Positions 1 through 8,004 of a DNA stretch of 34,879 nt are shown in pieces. Under the pieces are notes generated by a model. That model had not been told where the DNA came from. It saw only the letters and a list, made by a program, of their open reading frames with translations, and searched no databases. Source of the stretch: JANQLU01 sp964434955 (GTDB lineage: Bacteria; Planctomycetota; Planctomycetia; Pirellulales; Pirellulaceae); NCBI GenBank assembly GCA_964434955.1, contig CAYSXI010000037.1, positions 1 through 34,879 of the forward strand, given 5' to 3'. The position numbers were made by a program, and so were the translations under genes. Within the stretch, counting starts at the first letter, position 1. Each line of letters opens with the position of its first letter.

Positions 1-7
1 CGATGCT

Positions 8-1135
8 CTAGACGGCTTGGCTGATGCGCGACTGGCGAATCAGTTGACGGACGACTTCCGTCGGGTCCCCCGTCTTTTTCAGAATGTCCAATTGTTTGTC
101 GGCCCAGGTGGGGCTACTGGCCATCACTCGGGCATGTTCCAGGAATCGGACGCAATCGAGTTCTTCCGCCGCTGGCATCAGTCTTTCGACGACTTCATTG
201 ACAACCAGGCTGACGCTTTGGGTTTCGTATGAATAAGAATTGACCAGCTTGGCGTGGGTTCCGTACCGAGTCGCTCGCCATTTGTTCTGGCGAACCATCA
301 TTGGGTGACAATCGTGCTGATAAGCACCTTGGTCAATGATGTCGGACAGGGTTTTCACCAGGCATTGAATGTAGGCCGCCAATCCCAGGGCGTCCTGAAG
401 ATTTCCGGGCATGTCGCAAACTCGAACTTCGACCGTGCCAAAATTGTGGTGAGGCCGGACGTCCCACCAGATTTCTCGAATCGAATTGATGAATCCGGTG
501 TCAACCATCTGGTTCACCAACCAGGCATATTCGCTCCAGTTGCGCATCAGGGACGGAAGCCCGGCCGTTGGAAGAGACTCCATGATTTTGGAGCGATGAG
601 ATTGCAGACCCGTCGCGCGACCGTCCCAGAACGGGCTGCTGGAACTCAGTGCCAATAGGGTTGGGAGGTGCTGCATGATTCGATCGCAAATCATGACGGC
701 TTTGTCCCCTGAATCAACGCCAACGTGCACATGCAATCCGAAGGTGACCAGTTGCCGGGCCATGTCCTGAAGCAGGTCAATCAAGTTCATATAGCGTTCG
801 GTCGGCGTGACAACTTGGTCTCGCCAGGACGAGAAGGGATGGGTGGCTCCCCACCAGAGTCCCACGCCCACTTGATCGGCGGCCGATTCAAGCGTGATCA
901 GCTTTTGTTGCAGATCGGTTTCTGCCTGCCCGATGGTGTCGCAGACATCGGTGTTGACCTCGATGTAACACTGCATCAACTCGGGTTTGTAAGAAGCGCT
1001 CATTTCATCCGGCAGAGCGTCCAGAAGACTTTGGATGCTGCTGGACAACGCCATCGATTCCTGGTCGACCAGCCCCAGCTCGATTTCGATTCCCACGGTT
1101 GGTTTGTCATTCGATCGAAACTCGAGCTTTTCCAT
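8..1135 (-). CDS. ybdK: YbdK-type carboxylate-amine ligase (GCS2 family)
   Basis: A 375-residue protein of the glutamate-cysteine ligase type 2 (YbdK/EgtA-like) family, which joins a carboxylate to an amine using ATP; the E. coli member has only weak glutamate-cysteine ligase activity, so the true substrate is open. Visible family motifs are VGIEIEL at residues 14-20, GLHVHVG at 133-139, an S-R-S-x-x-ME region near 180-188 and the WWDVRPHHNFGTVEVRV block at 223-239. Length matches the family. The reading frame stays open upstream, but I chose the ATG at 1135 because a longer form would overlap the upstream gene, the family starts about here, and an AAAGG lies just before it. It follows the M20 amidohydrolase by only 10 bases on the same strand, so the two are probably co-transcribed. 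The family is certain; the physiological product is not. Confidence 0.85.
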   Translation of the reverse strand: MEKLEFRSNDKPTVGIEIELGLVDQESMALSSSIQSLLDALPDEMSASYKPELMQCYIEVNTDVCDTIGQAETDLQQKLITLESAADQVGVGLWWGATHPFSSWRDQVVTPTERYMNLIDLLQDMARQLVTFGLHVHVGVDSGDKAVMICDRIMQHLPTLLALSSSSPFWDGRATGLQSHRSKIMESLPTAGLPSLMRNWSEYAWLVNQMVDTGFINSIREIWWDVRPHHNFGTVEVRVCDMPGNLQDALGLAAYIQCLVKTLSDIIDQGAYQHDCHPMMVRQNKWRATRYGTHAKLVNSYSYETQSVSLVVNEVVERLMPAAEELDCVRFLEHARVMASSPTWADKQLDILKKTGDPTEVVRQLIRQSRISQAV

Positions 1136-1145
1136 AACATGGCCT

Positions 1146-2369
1146 TTATTTGGGAGGCGATTTTGAGGCAGCCAATGCACACTTGGACATGATTCGGGTT
1201 CCAATTCCAATCACTTCAGGCTCGACGTCAAAGGTCGAGCAGTGCAAGGCTGGATATCCCAGATCGGATGAACTGGAACCGACACGAATCAGGAATCCGT
1301 GCTTTTCTTCGGTCGCAAAGTATGCGAAGTCTTCCCCGCCAAGACTTGGCAACTCAATTGGTTTTACATTTTCCTTTCCAAGTGTCGAATGACAGACGTC
1401 TTCGACCATTGGCAGCAGGGCGGAACTATTATTAACGGCGGGAAGCCATTTGCCAAATTTGGGCGTGATTTTTGTCGCGCAGGCTTCCGAGATGCCCCTA
1501 CAAGTCCTCTGAATCGCCTCGACCGCAAGCTTTCTCTGAATTTCGCAATGGCTTCGAAGCGTCCCGGCCAACTTGACGGTTTTGGGAATGACGTTGCCCG
1601 CATTGCCTCCGTTGATCTGGCCGATCGTAATCACGACACCATGCCTGGCATCCGTGTCACGCGGGACGTTCACGTAAAGCGCGTTAATCAGCATTGCGGC
1701 CGCTTGAATCGGATCCTGGGTTTCAAAGGGCCGCGCAGCATGGCCACTTTTTCCTTCGAGTTCGATTTCGATTTCGTCGCAAATCGCGGTAATCATGCCG
1801 TCCGCGATCGCGACGCTGCCACAATCAAGCCGAGGATCAACGTGGATGGCAAATATGCTGGAGGAACCTCGGTCGGCGCCCCGTTCGATCATGTACTCGG
1901 CGCCACGTGCGACTTCTTCCGCTGGCTGAAAAATCCCGCGAACACGAAAAGGAAAATCGGGCTTGGTCGTCGCCAACTGATTTAGCGACCACATCGTCCC
2001 GAGCAGAACCGACGAATGCACATCATGCCCGCACCCGTGCATCGCGCCTGCGTTCTGGCTGCGATAGTCGACCTCTTTCTCGTCATCGTTTTCGACCGCA
2101 TCGATATCGGCCCGCAAACAGACCAGCGGCGTTGATTCGTCCGCCGAGCCGGAGGTCAATTCGACGGTCAGGCCAGTTTCGAATGCTTCGCGATTGGGGC
2201 TGATTCCCCAGTTCTGAAGTTGATTGGCGATCGTTTCCGTCGTTCGGAATTCCTGGAAGGCCAGTTCCGGGTGTCGATGAAGCTGTTTGCGAAATTCGAC
2301 CAGCGTCGGGAAAATTTCCCCACTAAGTCGGTCAATTTCTTCATCGATGGATGGATCCAAAAACGCCAT
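1146..2369 (-). CDS. M20 family amidohydrolase (AbgB/HipO/IAA-amidohydrolase type)
   Basis: A 407-residue zinc- or manganese-dependent amidohydrolase of peptidase family M20D, which removes acyl or aminoacyl groups from amino acids. Motifs in order: HRHPELAFQE at 31-40, LRADIDA at 85-91, the metal site HGCGHDVH at 111-118, the catalytic and metal glutamates in QPAEEVARGA at 148-157, a histidine in FAIHVD at 173-178, the lid-domain GHAARP motif and a C-terminal GGEDFAYF motif. The reading frame is open further upstream, but the ATG at 2369 has a strong ribosome site (AGGGG, five bases upstream on the minus strand) and gives the normal family N-terminus. It is transcribed away from yqgE and leads the pair with the YbdK-like ligase. 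The substrate (acyl-amino acid, N-acetyl-diaminopimelate or hippurate-like) cannot be read from the sequence. Confidence 0.88.
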   Translation of the reverse strand: MAFLDPSIDEEIDRLSGEIFPTLVEFRKQLHRHPELAFQEFRTTETIANQLQNWGISPNREAFETGLTVELTSGSADESTPLVCLRADIDAVENDDEKEVDYRSQNAGAMHGCGHDVHSSVLLGTMWSLNQLATTKPDFPFRVRGIFQPAEEVARGAEYMIERGADRGSSSIFAIHVDPRLDCGSVAIADGMITAICDEIEIELEGKSGHAARPFETQDPIQAAAMLINALYVNVPRDTDARHGVVITIGQINGGNAGNVIPKTVKLAGTLRSHCEIQRKLAVEAIQRTCRGISEACATKITPKFGKWLPAVNNSSALLPMVEDVCHSTLGKENVKPIELPSLGGEDFAYFATEEKHGFLIRVGSSSSDLGYPALHCSTFDVEPEVIGIGTRIMSKCALAASKSPPK

Positions 2370-2471
2370 AATTCCCCTGGTCCGGTTGATTTCGAGACCT
2401 TCAAGTTTATTGGCGGGACGAAGCTTGAATAGGGCATCGAGCCCTGCGTCAACGGATTTTGTTGGAGCATT

Positions 2472-2499
2472 TTGCCTTCTGGCAGCGGCGGGATAAAAT
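2472..2499 (+). promoter_or_regulatory. Candidate sigma70-like promoter for yqgE
   Basis: TTGCCT (2472-2477) and TAAAAT (2494-2499) are separated by 16 bases and sit about 35 bases before the yqgE start, in the gap between two divergent genes. The match is 4 of 6 and 5 of 6 to the usual -35 and -10 boxes. Planctomycete promoters are poorly defined, so this is only a candidate. Confidence 0.3.
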
Positions 2500-2532
2500 A
2501 AAAGGCACAACTAATCCGGGGTCACGTCTCGA

Positions 2533-3081
2533 ATGAATTCTTATTTTGGTCACTTCCTGGCAGCCGTACCCGACCTGGCTGATTCCAACTTTTATCGTTC
2601 GGTCGTTTTGATGTTCCATCATGACGAGGAAGGGGCATCGGGAATCATTATCAATCGGCCCTCTCCCGTTGAGTTGTCGGAGGTATGGAACAAAGTTTCC
2701 GAGGTTCCCTGTAACGTTCATCAGCAGCTTTATGTTGGCGGGCCAGTCGAGGGGCCTTTGATGGCGCTTCACGGTTGCCCTTCGTTGGGCGAAATCGAAA
2801 TCACCGATGGATGCTACTTGTCGATGCGGCGTGAGAATCTCGACGCCGTCGTCAGCCAATCGCTGCGGCCGTTTCGGTTTTTTAGCGGCTACTCCGGATG
2901 GAGTGCGGATCAACTTGAATCGGAAATGTTAGCCGGTGGCTGGCTGACGTTGCCTGCCTCCGGCCAACAAATTTTTGGTGATACCGATGAGCTTTGGAAA
3001 CTGGTTTGCGATCAGGTCGGTCAGGAAGTCATATTTCCCAACCGCATGGCGGCCGATGTCATCAACCCATCGCTAAACTAG
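2533..3081 (+). CDS. yqgE: YqgE/AlgH family protein
   Basis: A 182-residue cytoplasmic protein of the YqgE/AlgH (DUF179) family. The N-terminal stretch with GHFLAAVPDL, then FYRSVVLMFHHDEEGASGII and NRPSP, and the later YVGGPV and FSGYSGWSADQLESE motifs are typical of the family, and the length is right. Its molecular role is not established; homologues have been linked to regulation but no enzyme activity is known. It is a lone gene, divergent from the M20 amidohydrolase and convergent with ndk 47 bases downstream. A weak GGGG lies about 12 bases before the ATG. Confidence 0.9.
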   Translation: MNSYFGHFLAAVPDLADSNFYRSVVLMFHHDEEGASGIIINRPSPVELSEVWNKVSEVPCNVHQQLYVGGPVEGPLMALHGCPSLGEIEITDGCYLSMRRENLDAVVSQSLRPFRFFSGYSGWSADQLESEMLAGGWLTLPASGQQIFGDTDELWKLVCDQVGQEVIFPNRMAADVINPSLN

Positions 3082-3128
3082 CCAACTCGATTTTCGGCCG
3101 CCACGTTTTTCTGCCGGAAATATGCCGA

Positions 3129-3587
3129 CTACTCGTCGCCGGCTTTGGTCCAGTCAATGATCGCTGGTGTGTAGGCGCAGGTTTCCGATGCGTCAAAGTA
3201 CAGGTCCATTTCGCGAGCCGCTGCGTCGGGGCCGTCGGAAGCATGAACCAGGTTCATTTGGCGGCTGCTGCTGAAGTCACCTCGAATGGTGCCCGCTGCT
3301 GCTTCAAGACCGTTGGTTTTTCCAAGCATGTCTCGAACAACGCGAATGACATCGAGGCCTTCAATGATCATTGCAACGATAGGTGCGCCGGTAATGAATT
3401 CTTCCAGGCCAGGATAAAAAGGCTTCTCGACGTGCTCGGCATAATGCTTTTTCGCAAGTTCAGGTGTGACCTGAAGCATCTTCATTGCGATCACATTTAG
3501 ACCTTTATCTTCAAATCGAGCGATGATTCGCCCCATAAGTCGACGCTGAACACAGTCAGGTTTGAGCAAAACCAACGTTCGTTCCAT
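3129..3587 (-). CDS. ndk: Nucleoside diphosphate kinase
   Basis: A 152-residue nucleoside diphosphate kinase, which moves the gamma-phosphate of ATP to other nucleoside diphosphates through a phosphohistidine. The start MERTLVLLKPD, the FEDKG loop at 25-29, the YPGLEEFITGAPIVAM stretch and the GTIRGDF motif at 99-105 are diagnostic. The phosphorylated histidine is H115 in NLVHASDG. The usual residues after RGDF are replaced by a serine-rich SSSRQM, and the C-terminal end is somewhat longer than in E. coli. A GGAG lies about nine bases before the ATG at 3587. It stands alone on the minus strand and shares a 210-base divergent region with korA. Confidence 0.95.
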   Translation of the reverse strand: MERTLVLLKPDCVQRRLMGRIIARFEDKGLNVIAMKMLQVTPELAKKHYAEHVEKPFYPGLEEFITGAPIVAMIIEGLDVIRVVRDMLGKTNGLEAAAGTIRGDFSSSRQMNLVHASDGPDAAAREMDLYFDASETCAYTPAIIDWTKAGDE

Positions 3588-3797
3588 TTTAACTACTCCG
3601 AAATGACTCTATAAAATTGTGTGCGGACTCAAAAAGGCGAATTCTAACAAGTGATTTCCCCTTTCGGAATGTTGGGTTTCGGTCCAAAATTTAGGGTTTC
3701 GCACAAAGAGTCGCCGACAACAATCCACTTGCAACTTTTTCGAATGCGAAGCCTCGCCTGACGAGTCGACGGGGCTTTGTTGAGACAACAAAAAAGC

Positions 3798-5660
3798 ATG
3801 TCAAATTCAATTGAAAACTTCCCCAAGTCCACCAAGCCAGCCGTCGATGTTCGAGGAGTTACCGTTCGATTGGCAGGCGATTCGGGTGACGGGATGCAAT
3901 TGTTGGGTTCCCAGTTAACCAACACTTCGGCACTCGCCGGAAACGACGTCGCGACCTTTCCAGACTTTCCAGCTGAAATTCGTGCCCCGCGCGGGACGCG
4001 AGCGGGGGTCAGTGGTTTCCAGGTTCAGTTTTCCGCCGATGAGATCTTCACGCCCGGTGATGGCTTGGATGCCCTGGTTGTGATGAATCCGGCGGCGATG
4101 GTTACCAACATCAAAGATTTGAAAGACGGCGGGATTTTGATCGTAAATACGGATAGCTTCGAGAAGAAAGATCTCAAGCTTGCCGATTTGACCGAGAGTC
4201 CCCTGGACGATGAGTCGCTTGCTGAAAAATATCGCGTGATCCGCGTGAGCATGACGAAACTGACCAAGAACTCCGTCGAAGAGTTGGGCGTGAGCCCCAA
4301 AGTCGCCGATCGTTGCAAAAACTTTTTTGCGATGGGTTTGGTTTTCTGGCTTTACGGTCGGGACATCACACCAACACTGCGATTTATCGAAAACAAATTC
4401 CGTGGAAAAGAAGACATCGCCGAGGCGAATCGGCGTGCGCTTCAGGCGGGCTGGAATTATGGTGAGACCACCGAGGACTTTGCTTCCACTTACTCCGTCC
4501 CTCCAGCTGAACTGAATCCCGGTACTTATCGGAACATCATGGGCAATCAGGCCCTCGCAATTGGACTAATCACGGCTTCGAAGCTTAGCAATAAATCGCT
4601 GTTTTTGGGCACGTATCCAATCACGCCGGCGAGCGATGTTCTTCATGAATTGAGCAAATACAAAAACTATGGCGTCCGCACGTTTCAAGCCGAAGACGAA
4701 ATTGCTGCAGTCTGTTCGGCCATCGGTGCCTCCTTTGGCGGTTCCATGCCGGTGACGACGAGCAGTGGCCCCGGAATTGCCTTGAAGGGCGAAGGCATTG
4801 GCCTGGCAATCATGATGGAGTTGCCGCTTCTCGTCATTGACATTCAACGAGGCGGACCGAGTACGGGGCTTCCGACCAAAACCGAACAGTCCGATTTGTT
4901 CCAGGCCGTGTATGGCAGAAACGGCGAATCCCCAATGCCGGTTTTAGCGGCACGCAGTCCCAGCGACTGTTTCGATGTCGCGATCGAAGCTTGGCGAATC
5001 GCCACAAGGTTCATGACGCCGGTCATGATTTTGTCCGATGGTTACATCGCCAACGGCGCCGAGCCATGGAAGATTCCCGATCCCAAACAAATTGAACGCA
5101 TTATTGTCAAGCATCCGGAAGGGCAAAGCGAAGGCAAGCCATTCTTGCCTTATGAACGCGACGAGCAACTTGCACGGCCATGGGCATTGCCGGGCACCGA
5201 GGGACTCATGCATCGGCTCGGTGGTTTGGAAAAGCAGGACGTAACTGGCAACGTGAGTTACGACCCGGACAACCATCAGCACATGACCAATATTCGAGCG
5301 CAGAAGGTCGCGAACATTGCCGACTTCATTGATGAGCAGGAAGTATTCGGGGCCGATTCCGGCGAATTGTTAGTCGTAAGTTGGGGCGGTTGTTATGGGG
5401 CCTGTCGAACGGCAGTCGACATTTGCCAAGCCGCCGGCAAAAGTGTCTCGCACGCTCACCTTCGATGGCTGAATCCCTTTCCCAAGAATCTGGGGGAGCT
5501 GCTTGATCGATTCGAAAATATTTTGGTCCCCGAATTGAATACCGGTCAACTCGGCTTCTTGTTAAAGGGCAACTACGGGAAAAAAGTGGATGGGCTCAAC
5601 AAAGTCCAAGGTAAGCCGTTTTCCGTCGAAGAAATTGTTGAACAGATTAATCAATACTAA
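3798..5660 (+). CDS. korA: 2-oxoacid:ferredoxin oxidoreductase alpha subunit (KorA-like, gamma-alpha fusion)
   Basis: A 620-residue subunit that, with the next gene, oxidatively decarboxylates a 2-oxoacid (most likely 2-oxoglutarate) to the acyl-CoA and reduces ferredoxin. The N-terminal part (residues 20-200) is the gamma domain, with RLAGDSGDGMQLLGSQ at 24-39; the alpha domain starts near 240 and holds TYPITPASDVLHEL at about 272-285, AEDEIAAVCSAIGAS and the RGGPSTGLPTKTEQSDL motif. The last 110 residues form the usual C-terminal domain. This gamma-alpha fusion with a separate beta subunit is the KorAB layout. I took the ATG at 3798 rather than an in-frame TTG at 3777; neither has a good ribosome site. 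korB starts 30 bases later. The substrate is inferred from similarity, so pyruvate or branched-chain acids are not excluded. Confidence 0.9.
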   Translation: MSNSIENFPKSTKPAVDVRGVTVRLAGDSGDGMQLLGSQLTNTSALAGNDVATFPDFPAEIRAPRGTRAGVSGFQVQFSADEIFTPGDGLDALVVMNPAAMVTNIKDLKDGGILIVNTDSFEKKDLKLADLTESPLDDESLAEKYRVIRVSMTKLTKNSVEELGVSPKVADRCKNFFAMGLVFWLYGRDITPTLRFIENKFRGKEDIAEANRRALQAGWNYGETTEDFASTYSVPPAELNPGTYRNIMGNQALAIGLITASKLSNKSLFLGTYPITPASDVLHELSKYKNYGVRTFQAEDEIAAVCSAIGASFGGSMPVTTSSGPGIALKGEGIGLAIMMELPLLVIDIQRGGPSTGLPTKTEQSDLFQAVYGRNGESPMPVLAARSPSDCFDVAIEAWRIATRFMTPVMILSDGYIANGAEPWKIPDPKQIERIIVKHPEGQSEGKPFLPYERDEQLARPWALPGTEGLMHRLGGLEKQDVTGNVSYDPDNHQHMTNIRAQKVANIADFIDEQEVFGADSGELLVVSWGGCYGACRTAVDICQAAGKSVSHAHLRWLNPFPKNLGELLDRFENILVPELNTGQLGFLLKGNYGKKVDGLNKVQGKPFSVEEIVEQINQY

Positions 5661-5690
5661 TCGAGCCGTTTGGACTCGAAGGACGAATTC

Positions 5691-6707
5691 ATGAGTGTTG
5701 AACTCCCCGTATTGAAACCAGGTGATTTTGCATCGGACCAGGACATCCGTTGGTGTCCCGGTTGCGGTGACTATTCCATTCTCGCCCAAATGAAAAAGAT
5801 GCTTCCTTCGTTGGGCGTATCTCGCGAACAAACAGTGTTTGTTTCGGGCATTGGATGTTCCAGCCGTTTTCCCTATTACATGAATACTTATGGCTTGCAC
5901 TCGATCCATGGCCGCGCGCCCGCTTTTGCGACCGGCTTGAAATCGACGCGACCGGATTTGTCGGTTTGGGTCATCACGGGAGACGGTGACGGATTGAGCA
6001 TCGGCGGCAATCATCTGCTTCACGCAATCCGACGAAACATTGACGTTAACATTGTCCTTTTCAATAACAGCATTTACGGGTTGACAAAGGGCCAGTATTC
6101 GCCGACTTCGCAGGTCGGAAAGGTGACCAAGAGTACGCCCTTCGGTTCGATCGATCATCCACTTCGCCCTCTGACGGTGGCGATTGCCGCCGAAGCCACG
6201 TTTGTGGCTCGCAGTGTTGACTTCAATGTCAAACACCTGGGCGAAACCCTGCGCCAGGCGGCGCTTCACAAGGGGACTTCATTCGTTGAGGTTTATCAGA
6301 ACTGCAACGTGTTCAATGACGGACAGTGGAGCTACATGACCGACAAGGACGTCAAAGAAGACAACATGCTCGTTCTTGAAGATGGTCAGCCGATGATCTT
6401 CGGGAAAGAGAAAAATCGTGGTTTGCGACTCAATGGTTTCCTGCCGGAAATCGTGGAGATTGGAAAGGACTGCGACGAAAGTGAATTAATTGTGCACAAT
6501 CCATCCGTCGACGATCCAAGCCTGGCATTCATGCTCAGTCGGTTGCGATATCCCGATTTCCCTGAACCCATTGGCGTGGTGCGAAAAGTTGAACGGCCAA
6601 CTTACGACGATTTGATCAACCAGCAAGTGGAGCATGCGATCGCCGATCGTGGCGAAGGCAAGTTGGAGGATTTGTTTGCTTCCGGCGATACCTGGACGGT
6701 CGAGTAA
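5691..6707 (+). CDS. korB: 2-oxoacid:ferredoxin oxidoreductase beta subunit (KorB-like)
   Basis: A 338-residue beta subunit carrying the thiamine diphosphate site and the [4Fe-4S] cluster that passes electrons to ferredoxin. The cluster ligands are visible as C22 and C25 in WCPGCGD, C56 in GIGCSSR and C205 in YQNCNVF. The thiamine/Mg site is GDGDGLSIGGNHL at 97-109 plus NNSIYGLTKGQYSPTS at 125-140. The C-terminal 90 residues are the usual variable tail. The ATG at 5691 is preceded by AAGGA at 5679-5683, which decides it against an upstream TTG. It is co-directional with korA and certainly forms one complex with it. This enzyme type can replace NAD-linked 2-oxoglutarate dehydrogenase in the TCA cycle. 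Confidence 0.92.
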   Translation: MSVELPVLKPGDFASDQDIRWCPGCGDYSILAQMKKMLPSLGVSREQTVFVSGIGCSSRFPYYMNTYGLHSIHGRAPAFATGLKSTRPDLSVWVITGDGDGLSIGGNHLLHAIRRNIDVNIVLFNNSIYGLTKGQYSPTSQVGKVTKSTPFGSIDHPLRPLTVAIAAEATFVARSVDFNVKHLGETLRQAALHKGTSFVEVYQNCNVFNDGQWSYMTDKDVKEDNMLVLEDGQPMIFGKEKNRGLRLNGFLPEIVEIGKDCDESELIVHNPSVDDPSLAFMLSRLRYPDFPEPIGVVRKVERPTYDDLINQQVEHAIADRGEGKLEDLFASGDTWTVE

Positions 6708-6737
6708 ACTCGCAAGCAAAATCCTTGAATCAAACGC

Positions 6738-7892
6738 ATGAGCGAAACCCCGGGCGAATTGGCGGACAAAAAAGTCCTCGTGTTTGCCGAGTTTGGAACG
6801 CTTAATGGCGGGGAGAACTCGTTTCTCTCTTTGCTGCCATTTTTGCGGAGCGACTTTCAGATGGTCGTTGCCCTGCCCTGCCCTAGTCCATTTGCTGATG
6901 AACTTCATCGTCTCGACATTCCAACCGTTGGGCTTACGTTTCAAGATGAAAACCAGTCGCGCCTTTCCTTGGAAGCGATCCGGGATCATTTGTCGAGCCT
7001 AATCCGAAAAGTTTCACCGGACCTGGTTCACGCAAACAGTTTGAGCATGACGAGGATGCTGGGACCTGTTCTCGAGCCGCAGAAAGTTCGCGGCGTCGGG
7101 TACCTTCGCGACATTATCAAGCTCAACAAAACGGTTGTCTCCGACATCAATTGCTTTGACCAGGTCGTGGCCGTTTCCGACGCGACAGCCCAGTTTCATG
7201 TGGCTCAGGGACTGGATCCATCGCGGGTGATTACGATTCGAAACGGCGTCGATTTGAAGCGTTTCGCACCCCGAGCGAAGTCATTTCAGTTGCATCGGGC
7301 ACTTGGCATCCATCGCGATGCGCTCGTTGTTCTATCCATCGGACAAATCGGAATGAGAAAAGGCTGGGATGATTTGTTGCTGGCGGCCGAAAAGGTTGAC
7401 CCGTCAAACGAGGCGGTCCATTTTGTTATTGTCGGCGAACGCAACTCGAACAAAGACGAAGCCTTACGATTCGAGAACGAGTTGAAAGATCGTGCGAATC
7501 GGCCGGGACTTTCGGGCTGTGTTCATTTTCCTGGATGGGTAAGAGATATTCCAAAGTGGATGAACGATGCAGACATGTTGGTTCATCCTGCAAAACAAGA
7601 ACCGCTCGGGCGCGTCTTGTTGGAAGCCGCAGCAAGTGGTTTGCCGGTAATTGCAACGGACGTTGGCGGGACGCGTGAGATTTTCACGCGTCTGGCAGAT
7701 GGTGCGTCAACGGCTCAATTGGTGCCACCCAACGACCCCGAGCGCCTCGCTTTAGCCATGGGTGAACTGATCCATTCGACGAAAGCGCGGAATCAACTTG
7801 CTGTCGCGACAAGAAAGATGGCATGTGAAAGATTGAATGTCGTACGTGCAGCCACAGAATTGGGGCAGGTTTATGCCGAATGGACCGGCTAG
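6738..7892 (+). CDS. Glycosyltransferase family 4 (GT-B fold)
   Basis: A 384-residue retaining glycosyltransferase of the GT4 type, using a nucleotide-sugar donor. The N-terminal half has FGTLNGGENSFLSLLP at about 18-33; the middle has IRNGVDLKRF and LSIGQIGMRKGWDDLL; the donor site shows the E-x7-E signature in QEPLGRVLLEAAASGLPVIA followed by TDVGGTREIF. There is no signal peptide or membrane segment, so it acts at the cytoplasmic face. It starts 30 bases after korB with no clear ribosome site and may simply follow it on the transcript; nothing ties it to korAB functionally. Acceptor and donor sugars cannot be told from the sequence. Confidence 0.85.
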   Translation: MSETPGELADKKVLVFAEFGTLNGGENSFLSLLPFLRSDFQMVVALPCPSPFADELHRLDIPTVGLTFQDENQSRLSLEAIRDHLSSLIRKVSPDLVHANSLSMTRMLGPVLEPQKVRGVGYLRDIIKLNKTVVSDINCFDQVVAVSDATAQFHVAQGLDPSRVITIRNGVDLKRFAPRAKSFQLHRALGIHRDALVVLSIGQIGMRKGWDDLLLAAEKVDPSNEAVHFVIVGERNSNKDEALRFENELKDRANRPGLSGCVHFPGWVRDIPKWMNDADMLVHPAKQEPLGRVLLEAAASGLPVIATDVGGTREIFTRLADGASTAQLVPPNDPERLALAMGELIHSTKARNQLAVATRKMACERLNVVRAATELGQVYAEWTG

Positions 7893-8004
7893 ATCGAGCC
7901 TGAAATACGCAATTGCAGCAAAAGGTAATTGAATGGCGCCATCAATCTTGCAACAATAATCTCAGGGGAAAGCGCACAACCTACCGATCTTCAGATCCAT
8001 TTTT

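Noticed and set aside
3082..3128. Terminator between yqgE and ndk
   Set aside because: Only a four-base CGGC/GCCG stem with a long loop can be drawn, and there is no T-run directly after it on either strand.
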